Assembly (NCBI GenBank): GCA_036394575.1
Contig: DASWEY010000034.1
Span: forward strand, 1-64,000
From: UKL13-2 sp036394575
GTDB taxonomy: Bacteria > Pseudomonadota > Gammaproteobacteria > Burkholderiales > Usitatibacteraceae
Direction: 5' to 3'
DNA length: 64,000 nucleotides
Shown here in pieces: positions 35,473 to 47,585 of the stretch. The notes beneath the pieces were generated by a model. The model had not been told where the DNA came from, searched no databases, and was given only the letters and a program-made list of their open reading frames with translations. The position numbers were made by a program, and so were the translations under genes. How positions within the stretch are numbered: position 1 is the first letter of the stretch; each line of letters starts with the position of its first letter.

Positions 35473-36711
35473 ATGAATAAACCGCGCGAAACCAAGAAGC
35501 TTCTCGTGGCGCTGGATATCGGCACCTCGAAGATCATCTGCATCGTCGCCGAAATCACGCCCGATGGCGGCATGGAGGTACTGGGTCTCGGACAGCATCC
35601 TTCGAAGGGGCTGAAGAAGGGCGTGGTCGTCAATATCGAGGCGACGGTCCACGGCATCCAGCGCGCGCTCGAGGAAGCCGAGCTGATGGCCGACTGCAAG
35701 ATTCGCGACGTGCTGACCGGCATCGCCGGTTCGCATATCAAGAGTTTCAACTCGCACGGCATGGTGGCGATCAAGGACAAGGAAGTTTCGCAGTTCGATG
35801 TCGACCGCGTGATCGAAACCGCACGCGCGGTGAACATCCCGATGGATCAGCAGATCCTGCATATCCTCACCCAGGAATTCATCATCGATGGACAGGAAGA
35901 TGTGCGCGAGCCGGTCGGCATGAGCGGTGTGCGCCTCGAAGTGCGGGTGCATATCGTGACCGGTGCGGTGAGCGCCGCGCAGAACATCATGAAATGCGTG
36001 CGCCGTTGCGGGCTCGAAGTGCGCGACCTGGTGCTGCAACCGCTGGCCTCGGCCATCGCGGTGCTGTCGCAGGACGAGAAGGATCTGGGTGTCTGTCTGG
36101 TCGATATCGGCGGCGGCACCACCGACATCGCAGTGTTCACCGGCGGCTCGATCCGTCATACCGCCGTGATTCCCATCGCCGGCGACCAGATCACCAACGA
36201 TATCGCGATGGCCCTGCGCACCCCGACCAAGGACGCCGAGGACATCAAGATCGCGCACGGCTGCGCCTTGCGGCAGATGGCCAGCATCAACGATGTGATC
36301 GAAGTGCCCGGCGTCGGCGACCGCGAGCCGCGCCAGCTGTCGCGCCAGACGCTGGCCGAAGTGATCGAGCCGCGCGTCGAGGAGCTCTACTCGCTGATCC
36401 AGCGCGAGCTGCGCGCCAGCGGCTTCGAGGAACTGCTGTCCAGCGGCATCGTGCTGACCGGCGGCAGCGCCGCCATGCAGGGCATGGTCGAGCTCGGCGA
36501 GGAAGTGTTCCATATGCCGGTGCGCATGGGGGTGCCCAACTATTCGGGCGGTCTCTCCGAGGTGGTGCGCAATCCGCGTTTCTCGACCGTTGTCGGCTTG
36601 CTGATGTCGGGGCTCGAGCAGAAAAAGCGCGACGAGCATGTGCGCATGCACTCGGCCAATTTCAAAAGCGTATTCGAAAGAATGGCTTCATGGTTCAAGG
36701 GAAATTTTTAG
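35473..36711 (+). CDS. ftsA: Cell division protein FtsA
   Basis: A 412-residue actin-like ATPase that tethers FtsZ to the membrane. Phosphate-1 loop VALDIGTSKIICIVAE (about 12-27), phosphate-2 LVDIGGGTTDIAVF, adenosine motif VLTGGSAAMQG, and the 1C/SHS2 domain in between. The C-terminus FERMASWFKGNF is the amphipathic membrane-targeting helix. It starts 24 nt after ftsQ and is 43 nt from ftsZ. Confidence 0.97.
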   Translation: MNKPRETKKLLVALDIGTSKIICIVAEITPDGGMEVLGLGQHPSKGLKKGVVVNIEATVHGIQRALEEAELMADCKIRDVLTGIAGSHIKSFNSHGMVAIKDKEVSQFDVDRVIETARAVNIPMDQQILHILTQEFIIDGQEDVREPVGMSGVRLEVRVHIVTGAVSAAQNIMKCVRRCGLEVRDLVLQPLASAIAVLSQDEKDLGVCLVDIGGGTTDIAVFTGGSIRHTAVIPIAGDQITNDIAMALRTPTKDAEDIKIAHGCALRQMASINDVIEVPGVGDREPRQLSRQTLAEVIEPRVEELYSLIQRELRASGFEELLSSGIVLTGGSAAMQGMVELGEEVFHMPVRMGVPNYSGGLSEVVRNPRFSTVVGLLMSGLEQKKRDEHVRMHSANFKSVFERMASWFKGNF

Positions 36712-36754
36712 GAAGGTTCATTTTCAAGATGTTTCATAGCAGAGGAGAAGCAAA

Positions 36755-37939
36755 ATGATCGAGTTAATTGACACAGAGCAACCCGAGGCCGTCATCAAGG
36801 TCATCGGCGTGGGCGGCTGCGGCGGCAATGCGGTCGACCATATGATCAGCAACGGCGTGGTCGGCGTGGAGTTCATTTGCGCCAATACCGACGCGCAGGC
36901 GCTGAAACGCAATCAGGCGAAAACGGTGATGCAGCTGGGCGGCGCGACCACGCGCGGCCTCGGCGCCGGCGCCAACCCCGATGTCGGCCGCCAGGCGGCG
37001 ATGGAGGACCGCGACCGCATCGCGGAAATGATCCAGGGCGCCGATATGCTGTTCATCACTGCCGGCATGGGCGGCGGTACCGGCACCGGCGCGGCGCCGA
37101 TCTTCGCCGAAGTCGCGCGCGAGCTGGGTGTGCTGACGGTGGCGGTGGTGACCAAGCCCTTCGCCTTCGAGGGCAAGCGCATGAAGGCGGCCAACGCGGG
37201 CATCGAGGCGCTCAAGCAGCACGTCGATTCCCTGATCATCATCCCTAACGACCGCCTGATGGAAGTGCTGGGTGAGGATGCCACTTTCGAGGACGGCTTC
37301 AAGGCCGCCAACGATGTGCTGCACGGCGCCGTGGCCGGCATTGCCGAAATCATCAACTGCCCGGGCATCGTCAACGTCGACTTTGCCGACGTGCGCACGG
37401 TGATGAGCGAAAACGGCGTGGCGATGATGGGTTCGGCCATGGCCAGCGGCGCGGACCGCGCCCAGGTCGCCGCCGAGCGCGCGGCCGCCAGCCCCTTGCT
37501 GGAGGATGTCAACCTCACGGGCGCCCGTGGGGTGCTGGTCAATATCACGGCCAATAAATCGCTGAAGCTGAAGGAAGTTCATGAAGTCATGAACACCATC
37601 CGCAGCTTTACCGCCGAAGATGCCACCGTGATTTTCGGCAGCGTGTTCGACGAAAACATCGGCGACCAGTTGCGCGTGACCATTGTCGCCACCGGCCTGG
37701 GCGGCGCGATTGCCAAAAAGCAGCCGCAGATGGTCTATTCCGCGCCGATGATGGCGAGAACCGGCACCGATGACGCGGTGGGCGCGCCCATGGCTTCGCC
37801 GGCCGGCGCCATCAACTACGCAGAACTCGATACGCCGGCCGTTACCCGCCGCCGCCGCGATGCCACGGTGACGGCGATGCAGCAATCCGGGGTCGAGATG
37901 TACGATATCCCGGCCTTTTTGCGCAAGCAGGCAGACTAG
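36755..37939 (+). CDS. ftsZ: Cell division GTPase FtsZ
   Basis: A 394-residue tubulin homologue that forms the Z ring. N-terminal VIGVGGCGGNAVDHM, the tubulin signature GMGGGTGTGAAPIFAEVAR (about 107-125) and the T7/synergy loop NVDFADVRTVM. The variable linker is followed by the conserved C-terminal peptide YDIPAFLRKQ, which binds FtsA and other partners. An excellent ribosome site (AGAGGAG) lies 8 nt before the ATG, consistent with high expression. Confidence 0.98.
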   Translation: MIELIDTEQPEAVIKVIGVGGCGGNAVDHMISNGVVGVEFICANTDAQALKRNQAKTVMQLGGATTRGLGAGANPDVGRQAAMEDRDRIAEMIQGADMLFITAGMGGGTGTGAAPIFAEVARELGVLTVAVVTKPFAFEGKRMKAANAGIEALKQHVDSLIIIPNDRLMEVLGEDATFEDGFKAANDVLHGAVAGIAEIINCPGIVNVDFADVRTVMSENGVAMMGSAMASGADRAQVAAERAAASPLLEDVNLTGARGVLVNITANKSLKLKEVHEVMNTIRSFTAEDATVIFGSVFDENIGDQLRVTIVATGLGGAIAKKQPQMVYSAPMMARTGTDDAVGAPMASPAGAINYAELDTPAVTRRRRDATVTAMQQSGVEMYDIPAFLRKQAD

Positions 37940-37953
37940 CCGGCCAAGTCACT

Positions 37954-37992
37954 CATCCCGCCCGGGCGAACCTCTGCCGCCCGGGCGGGATG
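37954..37992. terminator. Large hairpin after ftsZ
   Basis: A perfect 15-bp inverted repeat, CATCCCGCCCGGGCG (37954-37968) and CGCCCGGGCGGGATG (37978-37992), with a 9-nt loop. There is no T-run on either side, so it may act as an mRNA-stabilising hairpin or a factor-dependent terminator rather than a classical intrinsic one. It lies between ftsZ and lpxC. Confidence 0.55.
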
Positions 37993-38122
37993 CCTGACTT
38001 GACCGCGGGTACTTGCCCGGCATTGCCCTGATCCCCTGCCGCGCTATTGAAATGGTTGGAATTGCCGCAATTAAGTAATAGAATCTGATATTTACCGCGC
38101 TGCACCATCCGCTTCTGCCGCA

Positions 38123-39043
38123 ATGATCAAACAACGTACCTTAAAGAATAAAGTTCGCGCCACCGGCGTTGGTGTGCACCTCGGCCACCGGGTCGAGATG
38201 GTGGTGCGCCCGGCTGCACCGGATACCGGCATCGTTTTTTGCCGCAGCGATATGTCCGGCGCCCCGACTGTTCGTGCCCATGCGCTCAATGTCAACGACA
38301 CCCGCATGTCGACGCGCATCGAGAATCCCGCCAACGGCGCCAGGGTTGCCACCGTTGAACATCTGATGTCCGCCTTTGCCGGGCTGGGTATCGATAATGC
38401 CTATGTCGATCTGTCGGCCGAGGAAGTGCCGATCATGGACGGCAGCGCCGGGCCGTTCGTGTTCCTGCTGCAGTCGGCCGGCATCGAAGAGCAGGCCAAG
38501 GCCAAGCGCTATATCCGCGTCAAGAAAACCATCGAGCTGAAGGACAAGGACCGCGTGGTGCGGCTGGAACCCTTCAACGGTTTCAAGCTCAGGTTCGCGA
38601 TCGATTTCGACCACCCGGTATTCGACGAATCGGCCTCCGAGATCGAGATCGACTTCGGCACAGTCTCGTTCGTCAAGGAAGTGGCGCGCGCCCGCACCTT
38701 CGGCTTCACCCATGAAGTCGAGGCGATGCGCTCGATGGGCCTGGGCCGCGGCGGCTCGCTGGACAATGTGATCGTGATCGACGATTTCCGCGTGCTTAAT
38801 GCCGAGGGGCTGCGTTTCGACGACGAGTTCGTGAAGCACAAGGCGCTGGATGCGGTGGGCGATCTGTACATGCTCGGCCATCCCCTGATCGGCGCGTTTT
38901 ACGGCTTCAAGTCCGGCCACGCCATGAACAACCAGTTGGTGCGCACCTTGCTGGCGGATGAATCCGCCTGGGAGTTTGTCACTTTCGACAAACGCGAACA
39001 GTTGCCGCGGGCTTTCGGCAATATGTCCCTGGTCACCGTTTAA
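38123..39043 (+). CDS. lpxC: UDP-3-O-acyl-N-acetylglucosamine deacetylase
   Basis: A 306-residue zinc deacetylase, the committed step of lipid A synthesis. Zinc and catalytic residues lie in VEHLMSAFAGLGIDNAYVDL (His79 region), LDNVIVID and KHKALDAVGDLYMLGHPLIG, with the late His in KSGHAMNNQLV. The position after ftsZ is conserved in beta- and gammaproteobacteria. It has 180 nt of upstream space including the hairpin, so it probably has its own promoter. Confidence 0.97.
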   Translation: MIKQRTLKNKVRATGVGVHLGHRVEMVVRPAAPDTGIVFCRSDMSGAPTVRAHALNVNDTRMSTRIENPANGARVATVEHLMSAFAGLGIDNAYVDLSAEEVPIMDGSAGPFVFLLQSAGIEEQAKAKRYIRVKKTIELKDKDRVVRLEPFNGFKLRFAIDFDHPVFDESASEIEIDFGTVSFVKEVARARTFGFTHEVEAMRSMGLGRGGSLDNVIVIDDFRVLNAEGLRFDDEFVKHKALDAVGDLYMLGHPLIGAFYGFKSGHAMNNQLVRTLLADESAWEFVTFDKREQLPRAFGNMSLVTV

Positions 39044-39059
39044 GTTATTTCACGCGCCG

Positions 39060-39245
39060 ATGCTGATCGGATTACGCCTGCTGTTGCTGGTCGCCGGGTT
39101 GGCGGTCGCGGTGGCTTTCCTGGGTTTCCTGTTCACCAAAAATCCCCGCTTTTTGCAGCTCAGCAAGAATATCATCAAGGTCACGCTGCTGTTTGCGGCG
39201 CTGATTGCGATCATTTATATCCTTGAGCGGGTCCTGCTCGCCTGA
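39060..39245 (+). CDS. Small two-helix membrane protein of unknown function
   Basis: A 61-residue protein with two hydrophobic segments (about 2-22 and 38-57) joined by a short basic loop (FTKNPRFLQLSKNIIK). It begins 16 nt after lpxC at the ATG MLIGLRLLLL; the frame is open earlier only because it overlaps lpxC. I do not recognise a named family. Its end is 12 nt from the convergent dciA gene. Confidence 0.65.
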   Translation: MLIGLRLLLLVAGLAVAVAFLGFLFTKNPRFLQLSKNIIKVTLLFAALIAIIYILERVLLA

Positions 39246-39257
39246 GGCAGCACCACG

Positions 39258-39764
39258 TCAAACAGTCTTTTTGCGGACAGTTAGCGCACGCTCTCTGCGT
39301 TTCTGAATTTGCTGGATCGTGGTTTTAAGCGGCGACTCTTCAAGCGCTTCGGCCAGCTTGCCCAGGGAGCTGTCCGGCATTGGCGCAATGGGTGCGACGG
39401 TCGTCGCCCGCGTCCGCCTGGGGGGCTCCCGATCGAGGGCCAGGGACTCCGGTTGCACCACCACCCGAATTGCGGTAACCTCTTGTTCTTGCATTTTATT
39501 TTCTTGAAATTTCGCCAGTAATCGCGGCAGCATCTGCTTCAAACTTGCCGCAACCGCCCCATTCGCGGCAGCAATAACCAAGGTCGTTCCCTCCACTGCA
39601 GCTACCCGGCTTGATGCGTTCAGGCCCGCAGGGATGGTGCTGACATACGTCTGTTGAAAGCGAGAAATCAGATTGAGCCGCTGCAGCATCGGTGCAATCG
39701 CCTCGTTCTCGCCCATTAGCGCGTGAATGGGTTTGAAGCCGGTTTTGTGTCCCGCGTTTTTCAT
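39258..39764 (-). CDS. dciA: DUF721/DciA-family replicative helicase loader
   Basis: A 168-residue protein. The N-terminal half (about 15-115) matches the DUF721/DciA fold: a helix with basic residues, then RVAAVEGTTLVIAAANGAVAASLKQMLPRLL. DciA loads DnaB in bacteria that lack DnaC. The tail is a basic, Arg/Lys-rich extension (PPRRTRAT, IQKRRERALTVRKK) expected to bind DNA. It is leftward between lpxC and a divergent M23 peptidase gene, a frequent arrangement in Burkholderiales next to secA. Confidence 0.82.
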   Translation of the reverse strand: MKNAGHKTGFKPIHALMGENEAIAPMLQRLNLISRFQQTYVSTIPAGLNASSRVAAVEGTTLVIAAANGAVAASLKQMLPRLLAKFQENKMQEQEVTAIRVVVQPESLALDREPPRRTRATTVAPIAPMPDSSLGKLAEALEESPLKTTIQQIQKRRERALTVRKKTV

Positions 39765-39796
39765 TCCCGTTGCGTCAAAGTTGTGAAGGGTGTTGC

Positions 39797-40759
39797 ATGA
39801 ACATAATTCTGGTATCCGACAGTCTGGCGAAAAGCCGCATTGTGACCATTTCCCAGTCGCAGATTATCATGGCGGCCCTGGGCTTTGTCAGCGCCGGCTT
39901 CATGTTCGCACTGGGCACCTACTGGGTGACGATGAAGTACGCGGTGGACATCCAGAACCCGTTCATCCAGAGCCTCATTTCCACCCTGACCCAGCAAAAA
40001 ACCGCGCAGGCCGAAAAGGATATGCGCGAGCAGCTCAACTCCCTGGCCGTCAAGCTCGGCGAAATCCAGGCGCGGCTGATGCGCCTGGATGCCTTCGGCG
40101 AACGCCTCGGCAAGGCCGCCAATATCAAGCCCAGCGAATTCCGTTTTTCGGAAACGCCCGGCCAGGGTGGCCCGGCGCCATCGCCGGCCTTGTCCGGCGA
40201 AATTTCCTACCAGGATTTCAGCGCGCGGCTGGCCGCTATTTCGCGGGTGCTGGATGACCGTTCCGACAAGCTCGGCGTTTACGACTCCATCCTGATGGAA
40301 GGCCGCCTGGCCGCCAAGGCCATCCCGACCACGATGCCGGTCGAGACGGGCTACTACTCGTCGAACTTCGGTTACCGCATCGATCCCTTCAACGGTCGCA
40401 GCGCCTTCCATACCGGCGTGGACTTCATCGCCGGCGTGGGTTCGCCCATTCTGGCCGCGGCCGGCGGCGTGGTCTCAGTGGCCGAGATGCACAGCGAATA
40501 CGGCAATATGATCGACGTCAATCACGACAACGGTCTGACCACGCGTTATGCTCATCTTTCCAAGATCCTGGTCAAGGCCGGCGATGTCGTGCTCAAGGGC
40601 CAGCATATCGGCGACCTGGGCGGCACCGGCCGCGCCACCGGTCCGCATCTGCATTTTGAAGTTCGCGAAAACGGCGTCCCGCTGAATCCGAACCGGTTCC
40701 TGCATTTCGCTCGCGCCCCGGAAGCCGCGCCTGACGTCAAGAACGCCAGCGCCCCGTAA
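39797..40759 (+). CDS. M23-family metallopeptidase (LytM domain)
   Basis: A 320-residue membrane-anchored zinc peptidase. An N-terminal membrane segment (about 23-45, IIMAALGFVSAGFMFALG) is followed by a coiled-coil-like stretch (about 60-105) and a C-terminal LytM domain with FHTGVDF (zinc His and Asp) and GPHLHFEVRENG (HxH). It either cleaves peptidoglycan cross-links or activates amidases. The internal ATG (MNIILVSDSL) is chosen; the longer frame starts in the divergent promoter region shared with dciA. Confidence 0.92.
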   Translation: MNIILVSDSLAKSRIVTISQSQIIMAALGFVSAGFMFALGTYWVTMKYAVDIQNPFIQSLISTLTQQKTAQAEKDMREQLNSLAVKLGEIQARLMRLDAFGERLGKAANIKPSEFRFSETPGQGGPAPSPALSGEISYQDFSARLAAISRVLDDRSDKLGVYDSILMEGRLAAKAIPTTMPVETGYYSSNFGYRIDPFNGRSAFHTGVDFIAGVGSPILAAAGGVVSVAEMHSEYGNMIDVNHDNGLTTRYAHLSKILVKAGDVVLKGQHIGDLGGTGRATGPHLHFEVRENGVPLNPNRFLHFARAPEAAPDVKNASAP

Positions 40760-40935
40760 CTCTCCCTCTGCCGGCCGGCCACCTTGCGTGGCTTGCCCGG
40801 CGCGCATCTGTCCCCATCTCATCCGCAGCGGATGATGGTCATGGGGAAAGCTGCATTTCCCCTGCGTTTCCATAACAAATTACCAAACCAATACATTGCC
40901 GCGGGCTCCTGCCCGCGGCAAACAGGAAAGTCCCC

Positions 40936-43674
<2,739 letters not shown>

Positions 43675-43700
43675 CTTTCCTCAGCGATTTTCACGATAAA

Positions 43701-43786
43701 ATAAAACGTAGAACGCCATTTGGTGCGACTTTCCGAGCATTAATGCCTGGAAAGGCGCGCCAATGCTGGAGTTTCATTTTTGATTT
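43701..43786. repeat. Palindromic interspersed repeat, copy 2
   Basis: Left arm AAAACGTAGAACGCCATTTG, centre CGAGCATTAATGCC, right arm GCGCCAATGCTGGAGTTT. It sits between the convergent secA and cupin genes and its right edge contains the cupin stop codon. Confidence 0.7.
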
Positions 43787-44163
43787 GAGGACGCATCCGA
43801 CAGCATGACGGTATCGTCATCCGCATAGGCCGGCGTGCAGGCGCAGATGATTTTCAGCGCAACGCTGCCGGTGTTGCGCACAAAGTGAGGCGTGCCCGGC
43901 GGAATCAGCACGGTGTCGCCCACGCCGATATCGAATTCCGCATCGCCCAGCGTCATGCGTCCCGTACCGGCGGTGATGTGATAAATCTCCTCGCTGCGCC
44001 GATGCATATGCGCCTGCGTGCGCATGCCGGGTTCCACCGTGGCCTCGGCAAAACTCTGCGCGTGCACGCCGAGACTGACATGCACCGCCGGATGCATCAG
44101 CTCGCGGATGGTGGAGCCGTCCTTGGTGGTGAACGGGGTGGCGTTGCGATAGCTGCTTTTCAT
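43774..44163 (-). CDS. Single-domain cupin protein
   Basis: A 129-residue cupin. Metal-binding motif 1 is AHMHRRSEEIYHITAGTGRM (about 52-71) and motif 2 is GDTVLIPPGTPHFVRNTG (about 82-99). The substrate is unknown; such small cupins include dioxygenases and sugar isomerases. I start at MKSSYRNATPF, preceded by GGAG 11 nt upstream; the frame is open for a further 42 codons, but that stretch would overlap the argJ start on the other strand. The last codons (SNQK) lie in the edge of repeat copy 2. Confidence 0.82.
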   Translation of the reverse strand: MKSSYRNATPFTTKDGSTIRELMHPAVHVSLGVHAQSFAEATVEPGMRTQAHMHRRSEEIYHITAGTGRMTLGDAEFDIGVGDTVLIPPGTPHFVRNTGSVALKIICACTPAYADDDTVMLSDASSNQK

Positions 44164-44278
44164 TTTGTGCGGTTCTCCGGTTTCATCGGCCCACATTCGC
44201 CCGCTTTCCCCCTCATCGGGCACAGGTTCCATGCCATAATTTTGGCACGACTCCCTCCTCGCATCAGAAAGAGCCATC

Positions 44279-45508
44279 ATGGCCGTCAATTATCAGCCCC
44301 CCAACCCGGCAGAACTGCATCCGGTCCCCGGTGTCATGCTGGGCCATGCCGAGGCGCATATCAAAAAGCCGAATCGCAAGGACATGCTCGTCATCGCCCT
44401 GGAACCGGGCGCGCGGGCGGCGGGGGTGTTCACGCAAAACCGCTTTTGCGCCGCGCCGGTCATGCTGTGCCGCAGCTATCTGGAATACACCTCGGAAGTG
44501 CGGGCGCTGGTGGTCAATACCGGCTGTGCCAATGCCGGCACCGGCGAACAAGGTTTGGCTGACGCGCGCGCCACCACCAAGGCGGTGGCGGAGGCGCTCG
44601 GTTGCAAGCCGCAGCAGGTGCTGCCGTTTTCGACCGGGGTGATTCTCGAACATCTGCCGATGGAGCGCGTCCTCGCCGGCATTCCGCAGTGCATTGCCAA
44701 TCTCAAGACCAATGGCTGGCATGACGCCGCGCACGCCATCATGACCACCGACACGGTGCCCAAGGCGGTGTCGAAGCAGATCGTCATCCAGGGCCGCACG
44801 GTGACCATCACCGGCATTTCCAAGGGCGCCGGCATGATCCAGCCGAATATGGCGACCATGCTCGGCTTCATCGCCACCGACGCCGTGGTGGGGCCCGATG
44901 TACTGCAGGACATGGTGCGCGAGGCGGCCGACGTCTCGTTCAATGCCATCACCATCGACGGCGATACCTCGACCAATGATTCCTTCATCCTGATCGCCAC
45001 CGGCAAGGCCGGCCACCCGCAGATCAACGGTGAAGGTACCGCCGAGTACGGGCAGCTGCAGCTGGCGGTCAACGAGGTGGCGATCGAGCTCGCGCAGGCC
45101 ATCGTGCGCGACGGCGAGGGCGCCACCAAGTTCATCACCATCAAGGTGGAAGACGGCAAGACCCGCGCCGAATGCATGAAGGTGGCCAAGGCCATCGGCC
45201 AGTCGCCGCTGGTCAAAACCGCCTTCTTCGCCTCCGACCCCAACCTGGGGCGCATTCTGGCCGCCATCGGGTATGCCGGCATCGCCGACCTCGACCCCAA
45301 CAAGATCAAGCTGTACCTAGGCGATGTGCTGGTCGCCGAGCACGGCGGCCGCGCCGCCGGCTACCGCGAGGAAGACGGTGTCCGCATCATGAAGGAGGCG
45401 GAGATCCTGGTGCATGTGCACCTGGGACGCGGCAAGGAAAACGTGATCCTCTGGACCTGCGATTTCTCCTACGATTACGTGAAGATCAACGCCGACTACC
45501 GTTCATGA
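44279..45508 (+). CDS. argJ: Bifunctional glutamate N-acetyltransferase / amino-acid acetyltransferase ArgJ
   Basis: A 409-residue self-cleaving Ntn-type enzyme of arginine synthesis; it transfers acetyl from N-acetylornithine to glutamate. The autocleavage site is the Ala-Thr bond in KGAGMIQPNMATMLGF (about 182-197), where Thr becomes the nucleophile of the beta chain. GCANAGTGEQG and DGDTSTNDSF are further family marks. Its stop overlaps the next gene by 4 nt. Confidence 0.97.
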   Translation: MAVNYQPPNPAELHPVPGVMLGHAEAHIKKPNRKDMLVIALEPGARAAGVFTQNRFCAAPVMLCRSYLEYTSEVRALVVNTGCANAGTGEQGLADARATTKAVAEALGCKPQQVLPFSTGVILEHLPMERVLAGIPQCIANLKTNGWHDAAHAIMTTDTVPKAVSKQIVIQGRTVTITGISKGAGMIQPNMATMLGFIATDAVVGPDVLQDMVREAADVSFNAITIDGDTSTNDSFILIATGKAGHPQINGEGTAEYGQLQLAVNEVAIELAQAIVRDGEGATKFITIKVEDGKTRAECMKVAKAIGQSPLVKTAFFASDPNLGRILAAIGYAGIADLDPNKIKLYLGDVLVAEHGGRAAGYREEDGVRIMKEAEILVHVHLGRGKENVILWTCDFSYDYVKINADYRS

Positions 45509-46482
45509 TGTTTGGCAAACTGGAACATAAACTCGAGCAGGTTCTCGCGCGCGCCGAAACGCTGGTCGAGCGCCTTGGCGCGTTCTTGCCGGAACCGCCG
45601 CCGGCGCAAAACTGGCAATCGATCGCCTGGCGATGGCGGCGCAATCGCGGCAGCGGCAGCGGCTTTTTGCAGCCGGTCGCGCACCCGCATGTGATCCGCT
45701 TCGAGGACCTCAAGGACATCGACGAGCAGAAGGCGCGCCTCGACGCCAACACCCGTCAATTCGTCGAAGGACGGCCCGGCAATAATGTGCTGCTGACCGG
45801 CGCGCGCGGCACCGGCAAGTCCTCTCTGGTCAAGGCGGCCCTGCATCGCTATGCCAGGCGCGGCCTGCGCCTGATCGAGGTGGACCGTGCCGATCTCGTC
45901 GACCTGCCGGAAATCGCCGACCTGATCGCGGCGCGTCCCGAACGCTTCATCATCTTCAGCGACGATCTGTCGTTCGAGGCCAACGATCCCGGCTACAAGG
46001 CGCTGAAGTCGGTGCTCGACGGCGGCATCGCCGCGACCAATGACAATATGCTGATCTACGCGACCAGCAATCGCCGTCATCTGATGCCGGAAAAAATGAG
46101 CGAGAACCTCGACGCCACCCATACCGAGGACGGCGAGATTCATCCCGGCGAAACCACCGAGGAAAAAATTTCCCTGTCCGAGCGCTTCGGCCTGTGGCTG
46201 TCCTTCTATCCCTTCGGCCAGGAAGAATATCTGCAGATCGCGCGTCACTGGGTGGGAGTGCTGGCCCCTGCCGCGACGCATGACGAGGATGCGCTGCGCA
46301 AGGCGGCGCTGCTGTGGGCGCTGGAGCGCGGCTCGCGCAGCGGGCGGGTGGCGTATCAGTTTGCGCGCGACTGGGCGGGGCACGCTGCCCTTGGGCGGCC
46401 ATCGCCCAAACCCACCGTGAAGCGCAAGGCGAAAGTCAAAACTGCCGGCGCCGCCAACATCAAACGCAGTCTCAAAAAATAA
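45505..46482 (+). CDS. DUF815-family AAA ATPase
   Basis: A 325-residue ATP-binding protein. Walker A NVLLTGARGTGKSSLVKAAL (about 92-111), Walker B RFIIFSDDLSFE (about 148-159) and sensor-like IYATSNRRHLMPE. The C-terminus is Lys-rich (KPTVKRKAKVKTAG). The cellular function of the family is unknown. ATGATG overlaps the argJ stop; the frame continues open upstream inside argJ without family sequence. The argJ-DUF815-Nudix order recurs in Burkholderiales. Confidence 0.9.
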   Translation: MMFGKLEHKLEQVLARAETLVERLGAFLPEPPPAQNWQSIAWRWRRNRGSGSGFLQPVAHPHVIRFEDLKDIDEQKARLDANTRQFVEGRPGNNVLLTGARGTGKSSLVKAALHRYARRGLRLIEVDRADLVDLPEIADLIAARPERFIIFSDDLSFEANDPGYKALKSVLDGGIAATNDNMLIYATSNRRHLMPEKMSENLDATHTEDGEIHPGETTEEKISLSERFGLWLSFYPFGQEEYLQIARHWVGVLAPAATHDEDALRKAALLWALERGSRSGRVAYQFARDWAGHAALGRPSPKPTVKRKAKVKTAGAANIKRSLKK

Positions 46483-46532
46483 TCCGCCGCCTCCGTTGCG
46501 GCAATCTGCCGGGACGTGCCAATCATTCGCCC

Positions 46533-47468
46533 ATGAGCAAAATCACCGACGTTGCCGTTGCCATTTTCCTGAAACCCGACGGCAGCTTTCTGCTGTCATC
46601 AAGACCTGAAGGCAAGCCCTATCCCGGCTACTGGGAATTCCCCGGCGGCAAGATCGAGCCCGGCGAATCGGTGCGCGATGCGCTGGTGCGCGAGCTGGTC
46701 GAAGAGCTCAATGTCACCGTCACGCGGACCACGCCCTGGTTCACGTTCATGATGCACTACACCCATGCCACGGTGCGCCTGCATTGCTGGCGCGTGCAGG
46801 CATGGCAGGGCGAGATGCGCGGCATGGAAGGCCAGCAGTTCGCCTGGCAGACGCTCGATGCCCTGACCGTCGCGCCGACCCTGCCCGGCTGCGTGCCGAT
46901 CTTTCGCGCGCTGGCCTTGCCTGCGATTTACGCCATCACCAATGCGGGCGAAATCGGCGCGGCGGCCTATCTTCGCCGGCTCGAGACGGCGCTGCAAAAA
47001 GGCTTGCGCCTGATCCAGCTGCGCGAAAAGGCCATGCCCTATGCCGATTTGCGCCGCTTCGGCGCTGAGGTCATGGCCCGCGCGAAGGCCCATGGCGCGC
47101 GCGTGCTGGTCAACGGCGACGGCATGCTGGCCAATGATATCGGCGCCGATGGCGTGCACCTGAGCGCGGCGCAACTCGTCAATATGCCATCGCGGCCCGA
47201 GTTTGCCCTCGTCGGCGCCTCCACCCACAGTCGTGCCGAACTGGAACGCGCCGCCGAACTGAAGTGCGATTTTGCGGTGCTCGGCCCGGTGAAGGCCACA
47301 CTCACCCATCCAGCGCAGGCGCCATTGGGCTGGCAACGTTTTTCCGAATGGGTGCAGGCCGCGCCGCTGCCCTGCTATGCGCTGGGCGGGATGGTGATGG
47401 GCGATCTGCCTGCCGCGATCGAACACGGCGCGCAGGGCGTGGCGATGCAACGCGGCCTGGGCGGCTGA
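46533..47468 (+). CDS. Nudix hydrolase fused to a thiamine-phosphate-synthase-like domain
   Basis: A 311-residue two-domain protein. Residues about 1-130 are a MutT-type Nudix domain with the box GGKIEPGESVRDALVRELVEEL, fitting GX5EX7REUXEEXGU. Residues about 135-311 form a TIM barrel resembling ThiE/TenI: IQLREKAMPYADLRRF, VLVNGDGMLANDIGADGVHLSAAQL and VGASTHSRAELERA. MutT cleans 8-oxo-dGTP; the role of the barrel is unknown, though cleavage of damaged thiamine intermediates is conceivable. The same fusion occurs widely in beta- and gammaproteobacteria. ATG start chosen where the Nudix sequence begins. Confidence 0.9.
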   Translation: MSKITDVAVAIFLKPDGSFLLSSRPEGKPYPGYWEFPGGKIEPGESVRDALVRELVEELNVTVTRTTPWFTFMMHYTHATVRLHCWRVQAWQGEMRGMEGQQFAWQTLDALTVAPTLPGCVPIFRALALPAIYAITNAGEIGAAAYLRRLETALQKGLRLIQLREKAMPYADLRRFGAEVMARAKAHGARVLVNGDGMLANDIGADGVHLSAAQLVNMPSRPEFALVGASTHSRAELERAAELKCDFAVLGPVKATLTHPAQAPLGWQRFSEWVQAAPLPCYALGGMVMGDLPAAIEHGAQGVAMQRGLGG

Positions 47469-47585
47469 TGGGCGCTCAATCCGATGGCGAACACAGCGAT
47501 GGCGATAATTTTTTGCCGGCGGCCGCTCCGTTAATATGTACGGTACCGAATCTCGCGACGCCGCCACTTTCCAACTCTCGTACGC

